A stretch of DNA of 64,000 bases from Luidia sarsii (taxonomy: Eukaryota; Echinodermata; Asteroidea; Paxillosida; Luidiidae), in contig OX465104.1 of the NCBI GenBank assembly GCA_949987565.1, positions 3,832,052-3,896,051 on the forward strand. Direction: 5' to 3'. The translations under genes and the position numbers were made by a program. Within the stretch, counting starts at the first letter, position 1. Each line of letters starts with the position of its first letter. A model generated the notes under the pieces. It had not been told where the DNA came from. It did no database searches and was given only the letters and a program-made list of their open reading frames with translations. Positions 11,401 through 23,400 of the stretch are shown here, piece after piece.

Positions 11401-14400
11401 AAATGACTGCAATGCCCCATGTGCTTGAGCTACAGTATTTCATGTGCATGATATAGTATACAGTAGGTGCCTCAAGTATTCATGATTCTGGGACAATATG
11501 TGTCATTGCAGAAGTTCATGAGGTGCAGTTCGTTTTTACAGCGAAGCCAGAGTCTAGTATCATGCCTAGTATTCTAAAATGGACGAAATAAATGAAGATA
11601 AAGCCTTAGCCTCAGCCGGTTTTCGGTAACGACCCTAAGATTAGTGGAAATGATCTTTAAACAGCCGTATATAGATTAATTGGAAGAGTACCAGCTGCTT
11701 GCGCACCAAACGCACCTTCCAACGCGGACGGCAGGTCGCTGGTATCCAGTGGCCCCCGGACACGTAGTAGTAGTCGTTCATCAAGATCCCCTCCGACAGG
11801 GCCTCAGAGACTGTCCCCTGCGGCTGTTTCCTGTGCGCCTGCTTGGAATACACGGACTGGACCGCGGCGTTGTCCTTCCGCAAGTAGTTCCGGACGGTGT
11901 TCGTGTGCGTCCGCAAGATTTTCTGGTCCACGTGGTAGGGGTCTGTCCAGTTCATATACAGGGTCACATTTCTGTCTGGAAAAAAATAGGGAAATAATCA
12001 ATTTATTTCAGAAAAAAGTCACAGCATTCTTTAATTCGTTTAAATGTTATACTTTGGGGTTTTAAACACACGCACACGCTTATCCTTGTGGGGTATTTCC
12101 TTAGTTTGTTCTCGTGTACCAAAAAAAAACACTCCCAGAAAAGCCTAATTCAAATCGCTCCCTTTCGAACCAGAATCACTTTCCTAGGCTGAAATTTCTA
12201 GCGAACGACCCTTATATAAAATTATAGTTCTATTTGCGACGGATAAACATACCTCGGAAATTCCTCCTTTTTGAGTTAATTCCAAATAATCAGTTTAGTG
12301 AAAACCTTATGGGGTACTAAAAAAGTACCCCACAAGGAGCGGTCCCATTGTTCTGAGTACCCACCCATTGTTCCGGTACCCCCACAACCCACCTTATGTA
12401 AGCCCACCCCCCCCCCCCCAACACATAATAATATTTCTTACGCCACGGCTACAACCATTCAATCATAAACTGTCATGTATCTCCAGGAATCACACCCACG
12501 CTTTCATTCAGATGCAAACAACCAATGGTTGTAAACCTGGCTACGGCAGCTCGGGGATCACACAAATTACTTTCATCTAAATGTCAAAATGTATAGGCTT
12601 ATTGGCTGTGTCAGCCGTTCAACAGCAACAGCAACAACTTCAACAATAGCAACATATTCAAAAAATAGCAGCAACAACAGTAACATCATCAAAGTTGAAG
12701 GTTTGCGGTGACACCACGTTCACCATCTCACTAGAGATGATTGTCGCCAGGTCTATTCTTTATGCAGAAAAACCTTAGCTCTCCGGTTCGACAAAATAAA
12801 AAAAAAAAAGAATACAACAAGGGGGAAAAGAGGTTTATGTACAATTATGGAATAAATTATTATTCGTGTCACTCGCACACGGTATCCTCAGGAAGGACAA
12901 ACTTACAGCAACAAAATGAAAATCAAACAACACAAGATAACTGACACTACAGTCTACGCAGTTGATGAATGCAACAGTACAGTAATTAAATAGCGTCAAA
13001 TAATTTCAGATTCTCCCATCTACGTGATGATTGGCGTGCAGGGCAGGCTCCTCCTGTTGCGCGCGAGCACAAAGTTCACAATGAATGAGTCCACGGTGTA
13101 GAAAGGGTATATATCTATAGGCAGACGAGAGGGGTCAAGCGTCGAAGGACGTCAGGCCGGCGAAAGGGACAGATGAAGGGGGACTGGTTGAGTTTCCAGG
13201 GGGTTGAGACGACAATCAGCTCAGGGACAGATGAAGGGGGACTTAGCTGAGTTTCCGGGGGTTGAGACGACAATCAGCTCCACAGGTCGCACGGTACCGT
13301 CCCAATCTTGTCTAACGACTCGGGAAAGGCAGCAAGGGAACCTGTACCGGGGAGATGATGGGGGTGTGGATGGCTTATGAGAAGGGCGATTCCAGACCAG
13401 AGCACGGAGAGCGATGCACTCTACACCAGAGCAAGGAAAGGAATGCGTGCTCAATCGAGTCATTTAAAAGTACATTTAACTTGACAATTAATTAATGGGG
13501 AATCGAATAAGAAAATATCCAAACTAAATCTAAAAAAAGAAAGAATAACTATACTGCCTATAGTCATCAGAGATCCAGAATGAAAACAACGCCAAAACAC
13601 TCGAAATCTTCCAACAACACATACAATTTGGCTCACTCCCAGATTAGCAGTACCAGTTACATGCAAATACTACAAGAACAAAACACAGTGCAGCCAAGCA
13701 AACAACAGATGGTGGCAGACCGGCTATGCATAAACAAGTGGTCTAAGCATACCACACGCAATGTCAGTCGAAACCTCCCCAGCCTCTTGCCTGGTCTGGG
13801 CACAGGGCAAAGGTCAACTTAGAGAAACACAAGCTGGCACACCATTGGAATGTCCAGAGTGGGGTGTTACCAGGCCTACTATACTAGGTCCGTGCTATAG
13901 CCTAAGGCGGAAAGAAGTTTCCCACTGTAGCAAAGTGCTTGTACAAGAAACAAATATTGTTCGACTACGTTTCGACTGAAACCTACCATACTTCGGACTG
14001 AATACACACAGAAAAATACAACTTATAAATCCCTATATATAGTCTCTATATTCTAAACAATAAAAATGGGCATTTCTAAAGACATATTCAATAGAGGAGT
14101 GGAAAAGAATGAAAACTCATACATTCTAAACAATTCGAATAGAATGGATCATCCTAATGACGAAAGGAATCGGCACTAAGCACAATCAACATATAATATT
14201 AACAGAGGAAAGGAGCTAATTGATTGTTCACCAAAGTTTCGGAGCAGGAATGCGACAGTCAATGTATACACTGTACGAACGAGTTATCGTCAACCTTGGG
14301 GATTGGCAATGAAAACCACACACTCCTTTAAAATACTCAATTAATGAGGATAATTTGACTACAGGTTATTATAGAATAATAATAAATGAAAGACAGTTCC

Positions 14401-17400
14401 AGGGAAACATACCTGTACCGGGGAGATGATGGGGGTGTGGATGGCTTATGAGAAGGGCGATTCCAGACCAGAGCACGGAGAGCGATGCACTCTACACCAG
14501 AGCAAGGAAAGGAATGCCGCTCCCACTCACAAACCCAACAACCCATCAATACCGGTCAGGCAATCACCCTGGGAATGTCCTTAAGTAAACAACAAATCCA
14601 GACCATGCTGGACACAGGGCCAAGGCAATCCTCCAGTGGCACTTCTGAGAGAATGCCGACACATGGCTAGGGCAACCCTCCAGTGGCACTTCTGAGAGGA
14701 TACATGTAACTCTATTCCCAGAAGGGAAAGAAAAAAATAAAATATGGCCTATAGTATAGTCATACTCAAATTTGGGGGTATGACACTCTCCCCTTTTTGA
14801 ATCATGTCGTCCCGACATGGATTACGATGTGTCAACACATCAGGAATCATACGCCTATCTGCAGAAAGCAAGTTTGAACCATGGTGAGAAACTGCTTTTG
14901 GATAGCCATTTGCTCTTCCATCATCTTGGCTCTCGGCCTGCTCACCCGACCATATCCAAAGCAGTTTGGTGGCCGTCTGCGACGGACTGGCCATCGACCT
15001 CTTCGCTCTGGGGGAGCGGGAGAGCTGCTTGTAGTTGATTCAGCTGAAGATAGAGACTCAGACTCGGACGAGGTTTCTGCTGAGGAAACCAGACTGGGAG
15101 ATGGTTCAGCAGGATCTTCAGCAGCAATGACGGGGAGTGGCTCGGATGCAGAACTCACTGCGCAGCCGTCCTGTTGAGGTTCAGACAGAGCTGGATCCGC
15201 GACTGGCTCCGCAGGAGAAAACTCAGGCGCTTCCGGATTCAGACGTCCACCGGTTGATCCCACGTCACTGGTACTAACTCGTCCACTTCTCGGAGCGGGT
15301 ATCGGGCGAGTCCGCTGCTCAATTGTTAGAGTGGGCACTGACGACTCAGACTCACTATCAGTGAAGAGAGGCACATCATTAGCTCTAGCTGCGATGGAGA
15401 CGTCCTTCCGTCTGGGAAGGCGGCCTGGTGCAACCCTCGGAGGAGGGTCAGGTGGAGTGATTTGTGGTTCGGGTTGGGCGTCGGGAAGATGCCCACATGG
15501 TAACAGCATGTTACGATGCAAAGTTCTATCTGGCCCACCATCCTCCGGTCGCACCACATACACCGGCATGTCATCAGCAATCCTCCTGACGACATGGTAG
15601 CAAGTGGTCGTCCAGCGATCGGCCAACTTGTGCTTTCCAGTGAGGCCCACATTCCTCACTAGGACTCGATCGCCGGCTTCCAGGGCTTGGTCGCGCACTC
15701 TCCTGTCGTAGCGCTCCTTATTGTAGCTCGCAGATTTGGCAGCTTGCGCAGCGGCCAACTCGTGAGCACGCTTCAAGCGATCCTTCAGGTCTCTGATATA
15801 TTGATGATGTGAGACTGCATTCTTAGGTGGGTTGTTGATGCCGAACTGCAAGTCAATGGGCAAACGGGGTTCACGGCCAAACATCAGTGAATAGGGTGAC
15901 ATCCCCGTAGCGTTGTTCTTGGTGCAATTATAAGCATGGACCAGAGGGCGTACGTGGAGTCGCCAACTCTTCTTCTTCTCTGCATCCAGGGTCCCGAGCA
16001 TACTTATGAGAGTTTGGTTGAATCTCTCAACTTGCCCGTTCCCCTGCGGATGATAAGGTGTGGTGCGAGACTTCCTAATGCCAGCCAGCTCACACATCTC
16101 CTTGATTAGCCTAGCTTCAAAATCACGGCCCTGGTCTGAATGGAGCCGCTCGGGGAATCCGTAATGGATGAAGAATTCTTCCCACAACACCTTTGCCACC
16201 GTCTTCGCTTTCTGGTCCCTAGTTGGGTACGCCTGGGAATATCTGGTGAAATGGTCGGTAATCACGAGGATGTTTGTCGTGTTCTTGCTGTCAGGCTCCA
16301 GAGAAAGGAAGTCCATACACACCAATTCCATGGGGTGGGTAGTGGTAATGGGGACCATTGGCGCTCTTCGCGTCACCTTCTGCTTTCGACGGAGACATCG
16401 GGGACACGTCTTACACAATTTCTCAATGTCCTCAGCCATTCGGGGCCAGTAGAAGCGGGTTCGGGCAAGGTCTAGGGTTCTCTCATAGCCCAAGTGTCCG
16501 ATCTGGTCATGCACCCCATCAAAAGCGATGTGACGCTGGCTTTTGGGAAGAACCAGTTGTTGTCTTGGTACCCCTCCCTGACCTGCGCTTTCTCGGTACA
16601 GTATTCCATCCCCCAGAACCAGACGCTTCCACTGTCGCAAGTATATCTTGACCCCGTCTGACAGGGTGGACCGTTCCTCCATATCAGGCTGTTTCCCACT
16701 CTTGAGGCAATCGACTATGAACTTTATTTCTGCGTCACCCTCCTGCAAACCAATCCAATCAGTGGTGGTCAGCCCAGAAATGGAGTCCCGGTCTGGCTGT
16801 TCAGCAATGGAAAACTCGTCAAGTACGGCATTTGTACTATCTGTAATAGTCTCCAACAAGACACAGGTAGTGACGTTGTCATCTCCGACGACCTCGACTA
16901 TTTGTTGACAAACACTAGACACTGTCGGCGCATCCAAAGTCACGTCATCACCTCCCAGAACTCTATCACGCAACTGCTGGATCTGCTTGTCGTGATCAAT
17001 AGATTCTTCATCTTGGGGCATAATACCGTGCGGACGTCTAGAGAGGCCATCAGCATCAGCATTCTTCGAACCAGGCCTATACTGAATACTGAAATTGTAA
17101 CCAGCAAGGGCTGCCAACCACCGCTGCCCAGTCGCATCGAGTTTAGCCGACGTCAGGATGTAGGTCAAGGGGTTGTTATCTGTCAAGACTTTAAAGTTAC
17201 CACCATACAAATAATCATGGAACTTCTCGGTTATTGACCACTTAAGTGCCAAGAACTCAAGTTTGTGAGCAGGGTAGTTGGCCTCGCTCTTCGACAGACC
17301 TCTGCTGGCGTAGGCGATGACCCTTATACTTCCTTCCTGCTCCTGGTAAAGCGCTGCTCCAAGGCCGGTGATGCTGGCATCTGTGTGAAGCAGAAAGGGA

Positions 17401-20400
17401 GAGTCGTAGTCCACAAACCCCAGGACCGGAGATGCTGTCAGCTTCTCAATCAGAGTATCAAACGCATCCTGGCAACGAGGTGTCCAGAGAGCCCCAAAGG
17501 GTTCGGTGGCACTCCTGCAGTTGGTCTTCTGTTTTCTCCCCTTTTTGAATCTCTTCTTGGTGAGGTCACACCCAGCAGTCAGTTGATTTAGAGGCCGGGC
17601 AATGGAGGAGTAGTTGGCAACAAATCTTCGGTAGTAGCCCGTGAATCCTAAAAAGGATTTCAGCTCTCGGGCATTTGCTGGGGTAGGCCAGGACTTCACT
17701 GCTTTGACCTTGTCTGGATCGGTGCTGACTCCGTCTCTGGACACTACATGGCCAAGACATTTGACAGAGGTCTGAAAGAATTGGCATTTTGCGGGGTTTA
17801 GTTTGAGGCCAAACTCCTGCAAGCGATCCAGAACCTCCATCAGCTTCCGCTCGTGTTCTCCCAGCGTTTTGGAGAAGATGAGGAGATCATCTAAGTAAAC
17901 CATCACATCCATAAGGTTAAGATCTCCCACACACTTCTCCATAAGCCTTTGAAATGTCGCCGGGGCATTGGTGATGCCCTGTGGCATCCGGTTGAACTCG
18001 AAGAACCCCAGGGGACACCAGAAAGCTGTCTTCGACTTGTCAGCCTCCTCCAGCTCTATCTGGTAGTACCCGGACTTTAGGTCCAGACAGCTGAACCACT
18101 GGGCACCATTGAGAGCATGGAGGGTCTCCTCAATTCTCGGTATCGAGTATTGGTCCCTGATCGTCCTCGAGTTCAACTTCCTATAATCAATGCATAACCG
18201 GACATCGCCATTCTTCTTGCGGACGACGACAATCGGTGATGCGAATTGACTTTCGGAAGGCCGGATGATGTCACGGTCAAGCAGCTCCCTCAGGTGTCTT
18301 CTCACGTCTAGGTAGTCTGCAGGGGCGATGTTCCTGGACCTCACACGGAAAGGAGAGTCGTCAGTAAGGTGAATTTGATGTTTGACTGCTGAAGTGCAGC
18401 CAATATCCAAATCTCCTCTGGAAAACACCTGCGACTTCTCACGTAAGAGCCGGGTGACCCTTTCTTTCGTCTCTTCCGGGATTGGCGAACCCTTAAAGTC
18501 AAAATCCGGCGGTCGCTCTTCTGGGACTTCAATATCCACACAACTAGCCCGATATCTAGGGGGTGTGGCCTTTTCGTCCAACTTATCTTGGTATAGGGAC
18601 TTGAGCACCTCCACGGCATATGCACGGGCGATGGTGATACCTTCTGGGAGAATGATGTCATGCTCGGACTCATTTCTCACCATCACTGACACCTCGCGCC
18701 CTGAATTTGGGGAAGTGACCTCTACTGTCCGTTGGACGACCAAGCCACCAGGGGAAAAGCAGCCTTCGTCAGCCTCCACCATAAGAACTGCCTCCGCCTG
18801 GACTGGGTCATCGATCGAGCCTCGCAGTTCTACATGGTTGCCCCTCATAATGATCTTCGGGCCGCTGTTCATCCGAACATCTGAAACTTTGCCGTCTGGC
18901 CTGGTCGTCATGAATGAGGCTTCAATCTGGAGGTAGGCTGCCACCCAAGCGCTGGTTACCGGTAACTTCTGGAGGAAGTTTGGGCCGGCCTCCTGTCTGC
19001 AACTCTCCAACAGTCTCCCCACAATACTGGTGTTTGTGCCTAGAAGGAGAGGTGCTCGGTGATTGCCATCTCGACTTGGAGTGACCAGTGCCAACGTCGT
19101 GGTTTCCATGTCAACTCCAGCCGTCTCTCGTGTGAATCGCACTTTCACCTCGATGTATCCTAGGTAAGGCACCGATCGTCCACTAGCTCCCACCACAAGA
19201 AGGTTGGTGATGGGCAGAAGTGGATGATGACGGAGATGAGTCCTGTAAAAGGACTCGGCGATGCACGTTACCTGGGACCCAGTATCCATAAGGCACGGGA
19301 CTTGGTTACCTTCTATCTCAGCAGTAAGAATTGCCGCGTTACCGACCAGCTTCTTCGGTAGCCCTTGGAGGGGGCTACTATCCACGCTGAAGCAGAGAGT
19401 AGACTTCTGGTATTCATCTCGCCTTATGGGACTTCGAAAACTCTCGGCCGCAGGTTGTCCCGCTACTGGCGGCCACCTTCGTTTCCCGACGGGGTAGTGG
19501 GCTTGCACCTCGAAGCCATCTGCTGCTGAACTAGAGGAGCATTGGTCTCGTTGGTGCAGTCAGTTAACCGATGTCCCTGCTGTCCACAGTTGAAGCATAT
19601 CAGTGGATACCGGGCTCTTGGCTTCACGACTTGGCGGTTGTTCGGATGTGGGCGTGACCAGGTAGGCTTCTGTTGCCCAGGACTAGCAGAAACCGCATGG
19701 TGATGATCACTCGTCTGAACTGCTGTCAACTGCTGCTGAAGGAGAGCTACAGCTTCCCGGAGCTGTTTCACATCATCAACCGGGATGGACGATGCCTCTG
19801 CTGCGACAGCTACTCGCTTCGTGGCCACCTTCTGCTCGCCAACTCTCCTCTGCTCCTTCTCACGCTCTCTCTGCTCCTCCAGCCGCAGCTCTTGCAGGAG
19901 AGATACGAAATCGGGCGGGGTTGGGCGTTTCTTCAGGTCGAGCTTCATCAGCAGTGGTTCATTGTAGAGACAACCCCTCGTGAATTGTTGGATGCGCACA
20001 TTGTCGACTCGGTCAGGGTTCACACCACCAGCTTCCTGCACACGAGTCAACAACTCTTGCAACCGCACAAGGTACTCGGAAGCTGCCTCTTGTGGCTTTT
20101 GAAAGCACTCACTGAACCGCAGATAGAGTTCATCCCCATCGGCAGTCACACCATAAGCTTTCTCCAAGCCTACCAAACACTCTTCGGCAGTGGCCGCCTT
20201 CCCCAAGGCCCATACGATATTGCTCGCCGGGGAGAGAAGAGACTCGATCACTCGGCTAAGCTTCTCTGACGGAGTGATGCCACAGTCCTCGACCAACTGT
20301 CGTGCGGGCCTCTTCCAGCTCTCGTAGTCGAATTCCCCGGCCGGTACAGGTAGCTTGCCAGAGAATAGTCGCAGTCGCCGCCTGTGAGTAGACGGCGCAG

Positions 20401-23400
20401 AAACGACATGTTTCACTACCGCTTCCCCCACTACCTCGGGTATAGGTTGGTCTGATGGACCGGGATTGGACTGAGTGATGGGTAGATCGTCAATGGTTTT
20501 GCCATGGGTCTTCAATAAGTCTGCTAAGGCCTCCTTAAAATCTGCATCAGACATGGTCACTTAATTACTTACAAGAGAAAGTATGTAATTATCATCCAAC
20601 ACAATTCAAATGTGGGAACAACATGAAATAGAAAAAAGCAACAACAAGATGCAATAATGCGACAAAGAAAATTGTGCGAGCAAAATGTTAACTGTGGTTG
20701 CTAATAAGCTTGATTAGCAATATAACCTCAATCCGGGTGGTGCCTCCAATTTTGTCGCCAGGTCTATTCTTTATGCAGAAAAACCTTAGCTCTCCGGTTC
20801 GACAAAATAACAAAAAAAAAGAATACAACAAGGGGGAAAAGAGGTTTATGTACAATTATGGAATAAATTATTATTCGTGTCACTCGCACACGGTATCCTC
20901 AGGAAGGACAAACTTACAGCAACAAAATGAAAATCAAACAACACAAGATAACTGACACTACAGTCTACGCAGTTGATGAATGCAACAGTACAGTAATTAA
21001 ATAGCGTCAAATAATTTCAGATTCTCCCATCTACGTGATGATTGGCGTGCAGGGCAGGCTCCTCCTGTTGCGCGCGAGCACAAAGTTCACAATGAATGAG
21101 TCCACGGTGTAGAAAGGGTATATATCTATAGGCAGACGAGAGGGGTCAAGCGTCGAAGGACGTCAGGCCGGCGAAAGGGACAGATGAAGGGGGACTGGTT
21201 GAGTTTCCAGGGGGTTGAGACGACAATCAGCTCAGGGACAGATGAAGGGGGACTTAGCTGAGTTTCCGGGGGTTGAGACGACAATCAGCTCCACAGGTCG
21301 CACGGTACCGTCCCAATCTTGTCTAACGACTCGGGAAAGGCAGCAAGGGAACCTGTACCGGGGAGATGATGGGGGTGTGGATGGCTTATGAGAAGGGCGA
21401 TTCCAGACCAGAGCACGGAGAGCGATGCACTCTACACCAGAGCAAGGAAAGGAATGCGTGCTCAATCGAGTCATTTAAAAGTACATTTAACTTGACAATT
21501 AATTAATGGGGAATCGAATAAGAAAATATCCAAACTAAATCTAAAAAAAGAAAGAATAACTATACTGCCTATAGTCATCAGAGATCCAGAATGAAAACAA
21601 CGCCAAAACACTCGAAATCTTCCAACAACACATACAATTTGGCTCACTCCCAGATTAGCAGTACCAGTTACATGCAAATACTACAAGAACAAAACACAGT
21701 GCAGCCAAGCAAACAACAGATGGTGGCAGACCGGCTATGCATAAACAAGTGGTCTAAGCATACCACACGCAATGTCAGTCGAAACCTCCCCTGCCTCTTG
21801 CCTGGTCTGGGCACAGGGCAAAGGTCAACTTAGAGAAACACAAGCTGGCACACCATTGGAATGTCCAGAGTGGGGTGTTACCAGGCCTACTATACTAGGT
21901 CCGTGCTATAGCCTAAGGCGGAAAGAAGTTTCCCACTGTAGCAAAGTGCTTGTACAAGAAACAAATATTGTTCGACTACGTTTCGACTGAAACCTACCAT
22001 ACTTCGGACTGAATACACACAGAAAAATACAACTTATAAATCCCTATATATAGTCTCTATATTCTAAACAATAAAAATGGGCATTTCTAAAGACATATTC
22101 AATAGAGGAGTGGAAAAGAATGAAAACTCATACATTCTAAACAATTCGAATAGAATGGATCATCCTAATGACGAAAGGAATCGGCACTAAGCACAATCAA
22201 CATATAATATTAACAGAGGAAAGGAGCTAATTGATTGTTCACCAAAGTTTCGGAGCAGGAATGCGACAGTCAATGTATACACTGTACGAACGAGTTATCG
22301 TCAACCTTGGGGATTGGCAATGAAAACCACACACTCCTTTAAAATACTCAATTAATGAGGATAATTTGACTACAGGTTATTATAGAATAATAATAAATGA
22401 AAGACAGTTCCAGGGAAACATACCTGTACCGGGGAGATGATGGGGGTGTGGATGGCTTATGAGAAGGGCGATTCCAGACCAGAGCACGGAGAGCGATGCA
22501 CTCTACACCAGAGCAAGGAAAGGAATGCCGCTCCCACTCACAAACCCAACAACCCATCAATACCGGTCAGGCAATCACCCTGGGAATGTCCTTAAGTAAA
22601 CAACAAATCCAGACCATGCTGGACACAGGGCCAAGGCAATCCTCCAGTGGCACTTCTGAGAGAATGCCGACACATGGCTAGGGCAACCCTCCAGTGGCAC
22701 TTCTGAGAGGATACATGTAACTCTATTCCCAGAAGGGAAAGAAAAAAATAAAATATGGCCTATAGTATAGTCATACTCAAATTTGGGGGTATGACATGAT
22801 TTTACGTGGTGTCTCTTCAAACCTTGCACTTTGTGCATTCACCACGCAAACCTGCAAATCTTATCCATCGCTGACGACACCTTATAATTAATCCTTCTAG
22901 CCAATTCTGGGTCGTTCAAAGCGCTGGACTGTGGCTACACCAGCTCGGGGATCGCACAAAGTGGATGCAGATTTTTTGTTTTTCAATTTAGGTCAAAATA
23001 ATAAAGGATAAAATAAATCCTTGATAAAATTTAATCAAGGAACTATGAACTTTTAAACAGTTTTGAAAAATGTTCGGTGTTTGTTAATCGATGTTTTCCC
23101 AGTGTATGGGGCCTAGTGTGACCAGCCATACGGCCTATCACAGCTTACTGGAGGTGGATATTGGTCAAATCAACTCATGGTCTTCTTTCAATCAATCGAC
23201 ATGAAAATGGGGCCCCAGCAAGAATGACAGCAAGATTTTGGATGAATTTTGAATGATTCATTGGAAGTGCATATGTGGCCCGGCACAGCGACATGAGGAA
23301 TATCCCACCAAAACTCTTTTCGAGTAAACAACGCCTGAAGTCAAAGTATCTTCTCAATTCGAAAAAAAAAAAAAAAAATTATTTTTTTTAATTTTCGGAA

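Larger units (their letters stand above)
12742..22796 (-). mobile_element. Complete Ty3/gypsy LTR retrotransposon
   Basis: The 10,055-bp element has two 2,044-bp LTRs (TG..CA), a primer-binding site, a polypurine tract and intact gag and pol. TGAT flanks both ends, a 4-bp target duplication. The LTRs show only two substitutions that I could find (12800/20811 and 13781/21792), so insertion is recent. It lies in intron 1 of galactosyltransferase copy A in the same transcriptional orientation, nested in a SINE-like repeat. Confidence 0.95.

Noticed and set aside
12742..14785. Short frames repeated in both gypsy LTRs (for example at 13580 and 21591) as genes
   Set aside because: They appear twice only because the LTRs are duplicated, and have no recognisable domain.
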